Source of the DNA: Aequorivita marisscotiae
GTDB taxonomy: Bacteria > Bacteroidota > Bacteroidia > Flavobacteriales > Flavobacteriaceae
Length of the DNA: 64,000 nucleotides
Assembly: GCF_029814825.1 (NCBI RefSeq)
Contig: NZ_CP122379.1
Location: 992,001 to 1,056,000, forward strand
Direction of reading: 5' to 3'
A program made the position numbers and the translations under genes. Under the pieces are notes generated by a model that saw only the letters and a list, made by a program, of their open reading frames with translations, searched no databases and was not told where the DNA came from. Positions 1-10,229 of this stretch are shown piece by piece (position 1 is the stretch's first letter; every line of letters begins with the position of its first letter).

Positions 1-1450
1 CGGGAGATGCCATTGAGGTTCCCTGCAAAAATTCATATGTATTTAAAGGGGTTGTTGCCCAAATTTTTACACCGGGAGCAAAAACATCTACATTGGTTTT
101 TCCGTAATTTGAAAAGTTTGCAACCAATTCACTACCATACTCATAATTAAGTGCACCAACGGTTAAAAATGAATCGGCAATTTCTGGTTGGTTATCAATC
201 TGATCGTTCGGGTAAACATTTACAGTATCTAAATCAAGACCGTCGTTTCCAGCGGCATTCACAATTAATACATCTTTTGAGGCCGCATATTTTATAGCGT
301 CGTACACCCAATCTGCGTGTGGCGAATAATATTTTCCGAAACTAGTATTTAGTACCTTAGCGCCATTATCTACGGCATATCTAATTGCCAATGCAATATC
401 TTTGTCGTACTCATCGCCATCCGGTACTGCTCGTACAGCCATTATTTGCACATTGTTAGCTACGCCATCCATACCAATCCCGTTGTGGCGTTCAGCGGCA
501 ATTATACCTGCAACGTGGGTTCCGTGTTTTACGTTTTCGCGCGTTGGGTCTGGACCAGCTACATTATTGTCGCCGTAAACATTGTCTGTAATATCGTCGG
601 GATTATCGCCTAACACAGCCCGGAAATCTTTGGTCATACTAAAATTATCTTCCAGTCTGTCATTAAAATATTTTATTCCTGCTTCAAGTTCCTTTAAAAC
701 TTCAGGAACTGAATCGGCAAAATTTAACATTTGGTCTAGCATGGCTATTTGGTGCTGTTCCTGTGGCGAAGGATTTTTTATATCCGCTAAATCTTCTTTT
801 GAATAATCTTCTTTTCCAAGTTTCTGAGCAATTGCTTGATGTGTAGGCTTTAACTGCGCAATAATTTGCTCATACCGCTCTTTATTAGTTGAAATTTCTG
901 AAAATTCCTTTTCGTATTCGGCCATTGCTTTTTGATAGATTGCAAAATCTTCACGATCTGCAGCACTTATTGAAGATTCGCTCTTACCTTCAAATTTTGG
1001 TTTAAATTTTCTGATGATACGTACATATTCCATGTTTTCACCAATAATATCGCCAATAAAATTCCAACCGTGTACATCATCAATGTAACCGTTGTTATCG
1101 TCGTCTATTCCGTTGCCGGGTATTTCACCAGGATTGGTCCATAGTACATTTTTAAGGTCTTCGTGGTCAATATCTACCCCGCTATCTATAACGCCTACAA
1201 TTACAGTTGTGCCTTTGCGTTTTTTGATTATTTGGTTGTAAGCTTTATTTACGCTCATCCCCGGAACGGTGTCTTTTACCAAATCCATCGCTGGCCAATT
1301 TTTTAATTGTGCCTCGGTAAGCGGAACTATTTTTAAAGGGATTGCATCAATGTTTTCTATTGGGGTGGCAACAATTGCCGAGCTACTGCCACAGCTTGCC
1401 ATAGAGGCTGCTATTACTACAGCCAAAAGAGAGTTTCTAAAGATTTTCAT
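1..1450 (-). CDS. S8 family subtilisin-like lipoprotein peptidase (3' end beyond window)
   Basis: Secreted serine endopeptidase of the subtilase family, probably anchored to a membrane as a lipoprotein: the N-terminus is a short hydrophobic signal ending in a lipobox with Cys20. The catalytic triad is visible: Asp89 in GVIDSGVD, His309 in HGTHVAGI and Ser479 in GTSMASP. The reading frame is cut by the window edge four residues after that Ser. The Asp-to-His distance of 220 residues is far longer than in ordinary subtilisins; the extra part (about residues 130-280) is charged, mostly helical-looking and rich in Glu, Lys and Gln. The gene starts 14 nt after the stop of the upstream hydrolase and is probably cotranscribed with it. 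Substrate unknown. Confidence 0.93.
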   Translation of the reverse strand, partial: MKIFRNSLLAVVIAASMASCGSSSAIVATPIENIDAIPLKIVPLTEAQLKNWPAMDLVKDTVPGMSVNKAYNQIIKKRKGTTVIVGVIDSGVDIDHEDLKNVLWTNPGEIPGNGIDDDNNGYIDDVHGWNFIGDIIGENMEYVRIIRKFKPKFEGKSESSISAADREDFAIYQKAMAEYEKEFSEISTNKERYEQIIAQLKPTHQAIAQKLGKEDYSKEDLADIKNPSPQEQHQIAMLDQMLNFADSVPEVLKELEAGIKYFNDRLEDNFSMTKDFRAVLGDNPDDITDNVYGDNNVAGPDPTRENVKHGTHVAGIIAAERHNGIGMDGVANNVQIMAVRAVPDGDEYDKDIALAIRYAVDNGAKVLNTSFGKYYSPHADWVYDAIKYAASKDVLIVNAAGNDGLDLDTVNVYPNDQIDNQPEIADSFLTVGALNYEYGSELVANFSNYGKTNVDVFAPGVKIWATTPLNTYEFLQGTSMASP

Positions 1451-1464
1451 TTTAAAAATAAGAG

Positions 1465-2325
1465 TTAATTAAAAAATTCGTTAAGTGAGAATGTTTCGTT
1501 TAGCCGAACACCTTTATCGGTGTTTTTTACGGTAATTATCGGATTGTGTGCATCGTGTTCCAAAAATAGATAGAAATTATTTTCGGCAGCTTTATCCAAA
1601 AATTTTTCTTTTTCTGGAAGCGTTAGCAATGGTCGTGTATCGTAGCCCATAACAAACGGAAGTGGTAAATGACCTGCTGTGGGCAATAAATCTGCCATAA
1701 AAACCAGCGTTTTTCCTTTGTATTCTATATGCGGAATCATTTGCTTATCTGTGTGTCCGTCTACAAATAGAATTCCAAAATCCAATTCGTTGGCTGTTGC
1801 AAAATCTGTATTGGGTTGTGCCACAAACTTTAACTGTCCGCTTTCTTGCATCGGCATTATATTTTCCTTTAAAAAAGAAGCCTGCTCGCGTCGGTTTGGT
1901 TGCGTAGCCCACTGCCAGTGATCTTTATTGCTCCAGAAAGTTGCATTTTTAAAAGCTGGTTCATACCCTGTGCGATCTTTGTTCCATTGTACACTGCCAC
2001 CGCAATGGTCAAAATGTAAATGGGTCATAAAAACATCGGTAATGTCGTCGCGATGAAAACCGTACTTTTTTAATGAATTGTCTAGGTTGTAATCGCCCCA
2101 ACGGTAATAATAGCCAAAAAACTTTTCGCTTTGCTTATTGCCCATCCCGGTATCAATTAAGGTTAACCTATCGCCATTTTTAATGAGAAGACAGCGCGCG
2201 GCAATGTCTATCATATTATTGGCATCTGCAGGATTGGTTCTGGTCCAGAGGGTTTTAGGCACAACACCGAACATGGCACCACCATCTAATTTAAAATTGC
2301 CGGATTCAATAGGAAATAATTGCAT
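1465..2325 (-). CDS. MBL-fold metallohydrolase
   Basis: A metallo-beta-lactamase-fold hydrolase of 286 residues. The zinc-binding HxHxDH motif is present (THLHFDHCGG; His102, His104, Asp106, His107), followed by a further conserved His in DGHTDKQM, an Asp in MADLLPTAGH and a C-terminal EHDAHN, so the active site looks complete. I place the start at the ATG giving MQLFPIESGNFKLDGG, ten codons inside the longest frame, because this N-terminus fits the family. No signal peptide is seen, so it is probably cytoplasmic. The family includes lactonases and thioesterases; the substrate cannot be read from sequence. First gene of a likely two-gene unit with the subtilase. Confidence 0.9.
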   Translation of the reverse strand: MQLFPIESGNFKLDGGAMFGVVPKTLWTRTNPADANNMIDIAARCLLIKNGDRLTLIDTGMGNKQSEKFFGYYYRWGDYNLDNSLKKYGFHRDDITDVFMTHLHFDHCGGSVQWNKDRTGYEPAFKNATFWSNKDHWQWATQPNRREQASFLKENIMPMQESGQLKFVAQPNTDFATANELDFGILFVDGHTDKQMIPHIEYKGKTLVFMADLLPTAGHLPLPFVMGYDTRPLLTLPEKEKFLDKAAENNFYLFLEHDAHNPIITVKNTDKGVRLNETFSLNEFFN

Positions 2326-2462
2326 AATCTGAAGAAATGAGTCGCAAATTAGCAAAAGCGTTACAGACCAAAGACGAAGTATAAATTAATTATACTATTT
2401 TTAACAAATTATTATTTTTTCGTAGCGTCGAAAAAGTTTTAATTTGCCTAAACCCCGATTGA

Positions 2463-4331
2463 ATGGTAGAACTTGCAGGAATTATAATTTTAGGAATTTT
2501 GGCCCAATGGGTTGCATGGAAATTTAAAATACCCGCTATTTTACCTTTAATTTTAATTGGGCTGCTGGTAGGCCCGCTTTCTACGTTTTTCACTGAAGAT
2601 GGAAGACAATGGCTTCAACCTATTTGGAATGGCGATAAAGGTCTTTTTCCGGGAGAAAATCTTTTCTATTTTGTTTCTTTGGCTGTAGGAATTATTCTTT
2701 TTGAAGGGGGATTAACGCTTAAAAGAGAAGAAATTTCGAAAGTAGGCTCTGCAATTGGCAAACTTATAAGCATAGGTGCTGCCATTACTTTTATTGGTGC
2801 CGGTGTGGCTGCCCACTACGTATTCGGGCTAAACTGGCGAATTGCTTTCCTTTTTTCAGCTTTAATAATTGTAACCGGCCCCACTGTAATTACGCCAATT
2901 TTGAGGAATATCCCACTTAAAAAAGATGTGGCCGCCGTACTTAGATGGGAAGGAATTTTAATTGATCCTATCGGAGCTTTGGTTGCTGTACTTGTATATG
3001 AATTTATAAGTGTAGAAGGCGATTCTGGTTACACAAAACAGGCACTACTGGATTTTGGAAAAATTGTTTTAATAGGAATGACTTTTGGAGTTTCGGCAGG
3101 GTATGCACTTTACATTTCAATAAAAAAGAAACTTGTGCCGCATTACTTATCTAATGTGGTTTCGCTGTCATTGGTTATGGCAGTTTTTGTAGCCAGTGAT
3201 TTACTTGCGCACGAATCGGGTCTGCTGGCCGTAGTTGTTATGGGTATGTTTTTAGGAAATAGCGATTTGCCAAGCCTTAAGGAACTTCTCTATTTTAAGG
3301 AATCGTTGAGCGTTTTATTGGTTTCAATACTTTTCATTTTACTTTCTGCCAATATTAGTGTTGACGATCTTTTGCTGGTTTTTAACTATAAAACTGCCAT
3401 TTTATTGGCAATAATTATTTTTATTTTAAGACCCATGACCGTCTTTGCGAGTACTATAGGTTCTTCGCTTAAAACCAATGAAAAATTATTTATTAGTTGG
3501 GTTGGTCCTCGTGGAATAGTTGCAGCTGGTATATCGTCACTTTTCGGAACACAATTGGTTTCTAAAGGCGTGGTTGGGGCTGAATATATTACCCCTTTGG
3601 TTTTTGCGGTTGTTTTAACTACTGTAATTATCAATGCCACTACGGCTAGAGTAATGGCAAGTTGGATGGGGGTATTTTTGAAAAAATCTGAAGGAATACT
3701 CATGGTGGGTGCTTCAAAAGTATCTAGATTAATTGCTACTTATCTTCATAAAAACAATAGGCATGTGGTGCTTATTGATTCAAACCAGTTGAACATTAAT
3801 AGAGCAAAAGAATTAGGGTTAGAAGCATTTACTGCAAACATTTATGCCGATGACCTTACAGACAATATAGAGCTGAACGATGTGGGTTATTTGTTATCTA
3901 TGACCGGAAGCGACGAAATAAACAAACAAGCTATTAATCGTTTTGGACAGTATTTTGGCGAAAATGGAACTTTTAGGTTAATGACTTCCGAAGAAATGAA
4001 ACAAAAACAGAACATTTCCGCAAAAGAACTATTTTCATACACTCATGATTATACACGTTTTACCCAGGTAGCTCAGGATTTTCCGTCTATACAGGAAATT
4101 CCTGTTGAAAACCACAATCAATTTTTACGTGTATTAAATATTATTGGTGAAAACCCAGACGCAATTCCGCTATTTTTAAAACACGACAATGGATTTTTAG
4201 ATCTTTTGAATTCTCCATCCGAGCTTGAAGTTGAAATGGGAAGCAGCCTTGTTTATTTAGGAAAACCAATGGATTTTGAAGATGTTGTAAATGCCACTAG
4301 ATCTGAAAATGAAGGGAAGGTAAACAAATAA
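2463..4331 (+). CDS. CPA1/NhaP-type cation:proton antiporter with TrkA-N domain
   Basis: Inner membrane monovalent cation/proton antiporter of 622 residues. The first about 410 residues are a series of hydrophobic helices of the Na+/H+ exchanger fold, with the buried acidic motif LIDPIGAL near residue 166. From about residue 415 a soluble Rossmann-like segment follows (MVGASKVSRLIATYL, then VVLIDSN), typical of TrkA-N/RCK domains that bind nucleotides and gate transport. The transported ion (Na+ or K+) is not decidable here. Transcribed away from the hydrolase gene; the intergenic 137 nt are AT-rich. Confidence 0.92.
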   Translation: MVELAGIIILGILAQWVAWKFKIPAILPLILIGLLVGPLSTFFTEDGRQWLQPIWNGDKGLFPGENLFYFVSLAVGIILFEGGLTLKREEISKVGSAIGKLISIGAAITFIGAGVAAHYVFGLNWRIAFLFSALIIVTGPTVITPILRNIPLKKDVAAVLRWEGILIDPIGALVAVLVYEFISVEGDSGYTKQALLDFGKIVLIGMTFGVSAGYALYISIKKKLVPHYLSNVVSLSLVMAVFVASDLLAHESGLLAVVVMGMFLGNSDLPSLKELLYFKESLSVLLVSILFILLSANISVDDLLLVFNYKTAILLAIIIFILRPMTVFASTIGSSLKTNEKLFISWVGPRGIVAAGISSLFGTQLVSKGVVGAEYITPLVFAVVLTTVIINATTARVMASWMGVFLKKSEGILMVGASKVSRLIATYLHKNNRHVVLIDSNQLNINRAKELGLEAFTANIYADDLTDNIELNDVGYLLSMTGSDEINKQAINRFGQYFGENGTFRLMTSEEMKQKQNISAKELFSYTHDYTRFTQVAQDFPSIQEIPVENHNQFLRVLNIIGENPDAIPLFLKHDNGFLDLLNSPSELEVEMGSSLVYLGKPMDFEDVVNATRSENEGKVNK

Positions 4332-4369
4332 TCTTAGCATTAATTCGTTTTCCTTAAAATTACTTTTTA

Positions 4370-4597
4370 ATGAAAAATACATTCTTTGTTGTCGCTATTG
4401 TTTTGTGTGTAGGGATAGTTTCCTGTAAAAAGGACGATGGCGTTAGTTGCACTACTTGTACCTCGCCACAAACCGCAAATTTTGAAGTATGCGAGGAAAG
4501 CAATGGTAATGCATCGGTTAATGGTGAAAACACCGGTACGCCCTACGAGGTGTATTTGCAAGGGCTTATAGAGGCTGGCGCTACTTGTGGCATGTAA
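4370..4597 (+). CDS. small cysteine-containing lipoprotein
   Basis: A 75-residue predicted lipoprotein with no recognised domain. The N-terminal hydrophobic stretch ends in the lipobox VGIVSC (Cys19) followed by KKDDG, the charged tail usual for Bacteroidetes lipoproteins. The mature part has four more cysteines (SCTTC, EVC, ATCGM), suggesting disulfides or a bound metal. It begins 38 nt after the antiporter stop and could be cotranscribed with it. No function is proposed. Confidence 0.7.
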   Translation: MKNTFFVVAIVLCVGIVSCKKDDGVSCTTCTSPQTANFEVCEESNGNASVNGENTGTPYEVYLQGLIEAGATCGM

Positions 4598-4671
4598 AAT
4601 TTTTCCGAAGAAAGATATACGCAAAGAAAAAACTATTGAAACAGAAAAATAAATTATTTAAATTTCCTTTT

Positions 4672-6468
4672 CTAATCATTTAATTTAAGTACCGCCATAA
4701 AAGCCTCTTGCGGAATTTCTACATTGCCCACTTGGCGCATTCGTTTTTTACCTTTTTTCTGTTTTTCTAAAAGCTTTCTTTTACGCGAAATATCGCCTCC
4801 GTAACATTTTGCGGTTACGTCTTTTCGTAGGGCTTTCACAGTTTCACGAGCAATAATTTTGGCTCCGATAGCGGCCTGAATAGGGATGTCAAACTGTTGT
4901 CTGGGAATAAGTTGTCGTAACTTTTCACAGATTTTTTTGCCAATATCGTAGGCGTTGTCTCGGTGAAGGAGCGCAGAAAGTGCATCTACAACATTTCCGT
5001 TCAATAATACATCAACCTTAACTAAGTGCGATTGCCGCATTCCTATTGGCGAGTAGTCAAAGGAAGCGTATCCTTTTGAAACGGTTTTAAGCCTATCGTA
5101 GAAGTCGAAAACAATTTCTGCCAAAGGCATATCAAAAGTTAGTTCAACTCGTTCGGTAGTTAAATATGTCTGGTTGGTAATTTCGCCTCTTTTTTCAATA
5201 CATAGCGACATAACCGAACCCACAAAGTCTGATTTGGTAATAATAGTCGCTTTAATATACGGTTCTTCTACACGATTTAAAGTGGAGGGTTCCGGTAAAT
5301 CTGATGGGTTATTTACGAGAATGGGAGTTTCCGGGTTTTTATTGGTGTAAGCGTAATACGAAACGTTTGGAACGGTGGTAATAACCGTCATATCAAACTC
5401 TCGCTCCAATCTTTCTTGAATTATTTCCAGGTGAAGCATGCCTAAAAATCCACAGCGAAAACCGAAACCAAGGGCTGCAGAACTTTCTGGAATAAATACG
5501 AGCGAAGCATCGTTTAGTTGCAACTTTTCCATGGAGTTTCGCAACTCTTCATAATCTTCGGTATCTACAGGATATATCCCGGCAAAAACCATAGGTTTTA
5601 CATCTTCAAACCCTTCAATCATATTAACAGTTGGGTTTTTAGAATCGGTTATGGTATCGCCAACTTTTACTTCTTTGGCTTCTTTAATTCCGGTAATTAA
5701 GTAACCTACATCGCCTGTTTTAATAACGTCTCTGGGAAATTGTTTCAACCTTAAAGTTCCCACTTCATCTGCGAAATAACTTTTGCCGGTAGCCATAAAT
5801 TTAATGTGCTGTCCTTTTCGAATTTCGCCATTTAGCACTCTAAAATATGTTTCAACTCCACGAAAGGGATTGTAAACTGAATCAAAAATCAGTGCTTGCA
5901 ACGATTCGTCTGGATTACCTTTTGGCGCCGGGATACGTTCAATAATGGCACTTAAAATTTCTTCGATTCCCAGACCTGTTTTAGCACTTGCTGGTATTAC
6001 TTCTTCGGGTTTACAGCCCAAAAGATCTACAATATCATCGGTTACTTCTTCTACATTTGCAGAGGGAAGATCTACTTTATTCAGTACCGGAATTATTTCC
6101 AGGTCGTTTTCTAAAGCCAAATATAGGTTTGAAATTGTTTGTGCCTGTATGCTTTGTGCGGCATCTACGATTAGCAAAGCTCCTTCACAAGCGGCAATGG
6201 AACGGGAAACTTCGTACGAAAAATCTACGTGGCCAGGCGTATCAATTAAATTTAAGGTGTATTTTTCACCTTTGTATTCATAATCCATTTGAATGGCATG
6301 GCTCTTAATGGTTATGCCGCGTTCGCGTTCCAAATCCATACTATCCAGTAATTGGGCTTGTTTTTCGCGATCGGTCACGGCGCCAGTGGCATCTAAAAGT
6401 CTATCTGCCAAGGTGCTTTTTCCGTGGTCTATATGGGCAATAATGCAAAAATTGCGTATGTTCTTCAT
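4672..6468 (-). CDS. lepA: elongation factor 4 (LepA) GTPase
   Basis: Ribosome-associated translational GTPase that back-translocates or remodels stalled ribosomes. The 598 residues match the usual full length. GTP-binding motifs are intact: P-loop [13 protein letters not shown], switch [10 protein letters not shown] and the guanine-specific NKVDLP. The C-terminal part carries the LepA-specific domain with a basic tail ([19 protein letters not shown]). Monocistronic; a promoter -7 element lies 28 nt upstream. Confidence 0.98.
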   Translation of the reverse strand: MKNIRNFCIIAHIDHGKSTLADRLLDATGAVTDREKQAQLLDSMDLERERGITIKSHAIQMDYEYKGEKYTLNLIDTPGHVDFSYEVSRSIAACEGALLIVDAAQSIQAQTISNLYLALENDLEIIPVLNKVDLPSANVEEVTDDIVDLLGCKPEEVIPASAKTGLGIEEILSAIIERIPAPKGNPDESLQALIFDSVYNPFRGVETYFRVLNGEIRKGQHIKFMATGKSYFADEVGTLRLKQFPRDVIKTGDVGYLITGIKEAKEVKVGDTITDSKNPTVNMIEGFEDVKPMVFAGIYPVDTEDYEELRNSMEKLQLNDASLVFIPESSAALGFGFRCGFLGMLHLEIIQERLEREFDMTVITTVPNVSYYAYTNKNPETPILVNNPSDLPEPSTLNRVEEPYIKATIITKSDFVGSVMSLCIEKRGEITNQTYLTTERVELTFDMPLAEIVFDFYDRLKTVSKGYASFDYSPIGMRQSHLVKVDVLLNGNVVDALSALLHRDNAYDIGKKICEKLRQLIPRQQFDIPIQAAIGAKIIARETVKALRKDVTAKCYGGDISRKRKLLEKQKKGKKRMRQVGNVEIPQEAFMAVLKLND

Positions 6469-6495
6469 AAAATTTCCTTCTCAAGCTATAATTTG

Positions 6496-6503
6496 CAAAT
6501 ATA
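6496..6503 (-). promoter_or_regulatory. promoter -7 element of lepA
   Basis: On the minus strand this reads TATATTTG, a full match to the Bacteroidetes -7 consensus TAnnTTTG, 28 nt before the lepA start codon. The rest of the 220-nt gap up to the receptor gene shows no other clear signal. Confidence 0.6.
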
Positions 6504-6689
6504 GATTAAAAGTGCGATTATTTTTAAATTGCATTTAAACACTTAAAATAATAACGATACGGCGGTATTTATTTCATAAATTTTCAACATATTTGTAGTG
6601 CATTGGCTAAGGTATAGTTAATACTATTTGTTTTCTCCCCAGAAAATGTACAATTAAATGATGTCTTCCCCCAGATATCTACTTATGTT

Positions 6690-9098
6690 ATGAGAAAATT
6701 TTTTATACTCCTATGCTGCCTTCAGCAGTGTGTTTTATTGGCTCAAGATTTTTCTATCTCAGGGCTGGTGAGCGATGCAGAAAATACCCCTTTATCCTTT
6801 GTAAATGTGTTGCTCTATGGGGCTGAATCTGAAGAGCCCATAAAAGGTACAACTACCGATGACGATGGTTATTTCGCAATAAAAAACTTGCCCGCTGGTA
6901 ATTATAAATTGAACTTTAGTTACATAGGTTTTGAAACGCAGGAACAAACCGTTGCAGTTTCCTCCAACCAAAATTTAGGTACCATTATTTTAAAGATAAA
7001 TCAGCAAATGCTAGATGAAACGGTGGTCACGGCAAAATTACCGACTATAAAAAAAACTGTTGGTAAATTGGTCTTTAATGTAGAAAACACCTCATTATCT
7101 GTGGGCAGCACTATGGATCTTCTTAAAAAAACACCAGGTGTCGTAGTTATTGGTGAAAATATACAAGTTAAATTTTCATCACCCACCATCTATATTAATG
7201 GTAAACGAGTTTATTTGTCTGCAGCCGAAGTAGCTTCACTTTTAGAAAATACCGATGCCACGAATATTAAATCTGTTGAGGTAATTACTAATCCAGGTTC
7301 AAAATACGATGCCGAGGCTGGCACTATTCTAAATATTGTTACTACAAAGGCAATTTCAATAGGATACAAAGGCTCGGTGAATGCCACATATACTCAGGGA
7401 ATATTTCCAAAATACAGTTTTGGTACTTCACATTTTTATAAAAACAACTGGCTAAATCTGTACGGTAGCTACACGTACAATACTAAAAAGGAATTTAAAG
7501 AAGACGAGAGCTATCTTCGATTTTTTAAACCAGATGAAGTTTCTACAAAATCTATTTGGGAAACCTATTTTAACCGAACTACAAATTCCGAAAACCATAA
7601 CGGCAATATGGTAATGGATTTTACTATAGATGAAAAAAATACAATTAGTTTGGCTTCCACTATTTCGGTATCGCCGGCAAGCACGTATTTTAATAATGGC
7701 ACCGCGGCTATTTATAATTCACAAATGCAATTAGACTCTACCAATACTACATTGAGTGGGGTAAATTATAAAAAGGATAACCTAACCTTTGCGTTAGACT
7801 ATCAAAGAAAATTAAACGAGAATGGTGCTACCCTTTCTGCTGCTGCCAATTATATTTATTATAATAGCAATCAAGATCAAGACGTTAGCACCCATTATTT
7901 TTTGCCCAATAACGAATTTATAAAACACAACAGCTTTTTTACAAATTCGGCACAAAAGAGTAATATTCTTACTGCGCAGACCGATATATCTACACCGTAT
8001 TGGGGTGGTACTTTTGAAATAGGGTTTAAATTGAGCAAAATAAACACGGATAGTAAAATAGACTTTTTTGATACCGTAAATAATACAGATACATATAACT
8101 GGGCGCTCTCAGACGATTTTAATTACAAAGAAAAAATCTATGCCGAATATGTAAAATTTGAAAAAGATTGGGAGAAATGGAGCTTTACTGCCGGACTGCG
8201 GGCTGAATATACAGACACTAACGCCAATTCGCGAAGGCTTGGAAAAACAACCAACCAAGACTATTTTGATGTTTTTCCTTCGGCATCGGTTAATTATAGT
8301 ATTAACGATAATAACAACATTGGTATTGGCTATAACCGAAGTATTCAGCGGCCACGATATGAGAGCCTAAATCCGTTCAAATATTTTATAACAGAAAACA
8401 ATTATATAGGAGGAGATCCCAATTTAGTGCCTTCAATAAAAGATAAAATTACTTTAAGTTATTCCCTCAAGAACAAATGGTTGTTTGATTTGTATTACGA
8501 AAACATTAAAAATGAATTGGGGTATTTATCATTTCAGAATAATGAAAATAGTGTGTTGCGAAGCGTTTATGACAATCTTATCGAAGCCTATCAATACAGT
8601 TTTGATGTTGTATATTACAACTCACTCACCCCTTGGTGGTATTTTCAGCTATCTACCTCATCCTATTATCTATCTAATAAATTTGAGGCATTAGAAAGCT
8701 CACAACAGGCCTATACCAACGATACATTCGGGCAGTATTTACAAACGTTTAACCGCTTTACCCTTACAAAAGATCAATCGTTTACGGCAGATCTTTCGGC
8801 ACTTTATATTTCAAACTTTGTCTTCGGAAACCGCTATTTTAAAAACCAAAGCTTTGTAAATATTTCGTTTAGAAAAGTATTTTGGGACAAACGCGCGAGT
8901 GTAACCGCGGGAGTTGACGATATTTTTAACACTTTAAACAATGTTGTTTCTGTCGCTAAATATTACAATCAGGACAACCGTTTTTTTGTTAATGAAGAAA
9001 GCCGACTTTTCCGCCTTGGATTTAAATATAACTTCGGAAATGCCCGACTTCGCGATAACAATAAAACAATAGAAACTGACGAAGGCGACAGGTTATAA
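6690..9098 (+). CDS. TonB-dependent-receptor-like outer membrane beta-barrel protein
   Basis: Outer membrane protein of 802 residues. It has a signal peptide (cleavage near LLAQ, residue 19), a carboxypeptidase-regulatory-like beta domain (about 22-100, ending ...YIGFETQEQ), a plug domain (about 120-215, with VGSTMDLLKKTPGVVV and YINGKRVYLS) and a long beta-barrel rich in aromatic-ended strands, closing with FRLGFKYNFGNARL. This is the architecture of the outer-membrane-beta-barrel family related to SusC/TonB receptors. No SusD partner lies next to it, so a polysaccharide role is not indicated; ligand unknown. Confidence 0.9.
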   Translation: MRKFFILLCCLQQCVLLAQDFSISGLVSDAENTPLSFVNVLLYGAESEEPIKGTTTDDDGYFAIKNLPAGNYKLNFSYIGFETQEQTVAVSSNQNLGTIILKINQQMLDETVVTAKLPTIKKTVGKLVFNVENTSLSVGSTMDLLKKTPGVVVIGENIQVKFSSPTIYINGKRVYLSAAEVASLLENTDATNIKSVEVITNPGSKYDAEAGTILNIVTTKAISIGYKGSVNATYTQGIFPKYSFGTSHFYKNNWLNLYGSYTYNTKKEFKEDESYLRFFKPDEVSTKSIWETYFNRTTNSENHNGNMVMDFTIDEKNTISLASTISVSPASTYFNNGTAAIYNSQMQLDSTNTTLSGVNYKKDNLTFALDYQRKLNENGATLSAAANYIYYNSNQDQDVSTHYFLPNNEFIKHNSFFTNSAQKSNILTAQTDISTPYWGGTFEIGFKLSKINTDSKIDFFDTVNNTDTYNWALSDDFNYKEKIYAEYVKFEKDWEKWSFTAGLRAEYTDTNANSRRLGKTTNQDYFDVFPSASVNYSINDNNNIGIGYNRSIQRPRYESLNPFKYFITENNYIGGDPNLVPSIKDKITLSYSLKNKWLFDLYYENIKNELGYLSFQNNENSVLRSVYDNLIEAYQYSFDVVYYNSLTPWWYFQLSTSSYYLSNKFEALESSQQAYTNDTFGQYLQTFNRFTLTKDQSFTADLSALYISNFVFGNRYFKNQSFVNISFRKVFWDKRASVTAGVDDIFNTLNNVVSVAKYYNQDNRFFVNEESRLFRLGFKYNFGNARLRDNNKTIETDEGDRL

Positions 9099-9142
9099 AC
9101 CCAGTTAAACTTTCATTCACATTTAATTAACGGAGTATTTAC

Positions 9143-9150
9143 TACTTTTG
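9143..9150 (+). promoter_or_regulatory. promoter -7 element of dusB
   Basis: TACTTTTG matches TAnnTTTG exactly and ends 20 nt before the TTG start codon of dusB, which supports both a short leader and that unusual start. Confidence 0.6.
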
Positions 9151-9170
9151 CAATTCCAAAAACAAAAGAA

Positions 9171-10163
9171 TTGCCAAAAATAGGAAACATACAACTGCCT
9201 GATTTTCCATTGCTTTTAGCGCCCATGGAAGACGTTAGCGACCCTCCATTCCGCGCACTTTGCAAAGAGCAGGGGGCCGATGTGGTTTTTACTGAATTTA
9301 TCTCTTCGGAAGGGCTTATTCGCGATGCTGCCAAAAGCGTAATGAAGCTGGATATTTACGAAAAGGAACGCCCCGTTGGAATCCAGATTTTTGGTGCCGT
9401 TTTGGAGTCTATGCTTCGCAGTGTAGAAATAGTTGAAGCCAGCGGCCCAGATATGATTGATATTAATTTTGGCTGTCCGGTGAAAAAAGTAGTTTCAAAA
9501 GGCGCCGGCGCAGGTATTTTGAAAGATATTGATTTAATGGTGAGCTTAACTGAAGCAATGGTAAAGCATACCAAACTTCCCGTTACAGTAAAAACGCGAT
9601 TGGGTTGGGATCACGATTCCATTAAAATTATGGAAGTTGCCGAACGTTTGCAGGATGTAGGCTGCCAAGCTCTTTCCATTCACGGTCGTACGCGTGCGCA
9701 AATGTATAAAGGAGACGCCGATTGGAAACCCATTGCCGATGTAAAAAACAACCCGCGAATGCACATTCCCATCTTTGGGAACGGCGATGTTGATTCTTCA
9801 GAAAAAGCGATGGAAATGCGCGACAAATACGGTTTGGATGGCGCCATGATAGGCCGTGCCAGCATAGGTTATCCGTGGTTTTTTAAGGAGGTGAAACACT
9901 ATTTTAAAACGGGCGAACACTTACCGCCGCCAACAATGGCTGAGCGTGTTTATGCAGCTAAACGTCATTTACAAATGGCTATAGACTGGAAAGGCGAAAC
10001 CCTTGGCGTTTTTGAAACCCGCCGCCATTATACAAACTATTTTAAGGGCATCCCAAACTTTAAGGAATACCGAATGAAAATGGTTACAAGCGATGATTCT
10101 GCTTCGGTTTTTGAAGCTTTTGAGGAGGTTTTGGAAGTATTTGGGGATTATGAGTTTGCTTAA
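9171..10163 (+). CDS. dusB: tRNA-dihydrouridine synthase B
   Basis: FMN-dependent enzyme that reduces specific uridines in the tRNA D-loop. It has 330 residues, with the TIM-barrel motifs APMEDVSDPPFRALC, the catalytic cysteine in NFGCPVKKVVSKGAG, KTRLGWD, HGRTRAQMYKG and the phosphate-binding GNGDV...GAMIGRASIG. The start is a TTG giving MPKIGNIQLPDF; no in-frame ATG lies upstream and this N-terminus fits the family. Single gene with its own promoter. Confidence 0.96.
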   Translation: MPKIGNIQLPDFPLLLAPMEDVSDPPFRALCKEQGADVVFTEFISSEGLIRDAAKSVMKLDIYEKERPVGIQIFGAVLESMLRSVEIVEASGPDMIDINFGCPVKKVVSKGAGAGILKDIDLMVSLTEAMVKHTKLPVTVKTRLGWDHDSIKIMEVAERLQDVGCQALSIHGRTRAQMYKGDADWKPIADVKNNPRMHIPIFGNGDVDSSEKAMEMRDKYGLDGAMIGRASIGYPWFFKEVKHYFKTGEHLPPPTMAERVYAAKRHLQMAIDWKGETLGVFETRRHYTNYFKGIPNFKEYRMKMVTSDDSASVFEAFEEVLEVFGDYEFA

Positions 10164-10204
10164 ATTGATTAGGAATTTTAAGTGTTTTAATTTATAAATC
10201 CTTT

Positions 10205-10212
10205 TACCTTTG
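10205..10212 (+). promoter_or_regulatory. promoter -7 element of the flavodoxin-reductase-like gene
   Basis: TACCTTTG matches the TAnnTTTG consensus, 17 nt before the ATG of the next gene. Confidence 0.6.
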
Positions 10213-10229
10213 AAGATCAAAATATCCTC

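Noticed and set aside
5945..6308. Two overlapping plus-strand open frames opposite lepA
   Set aside because: lepA is complete and highly conserved here; the frames lack any known motif.
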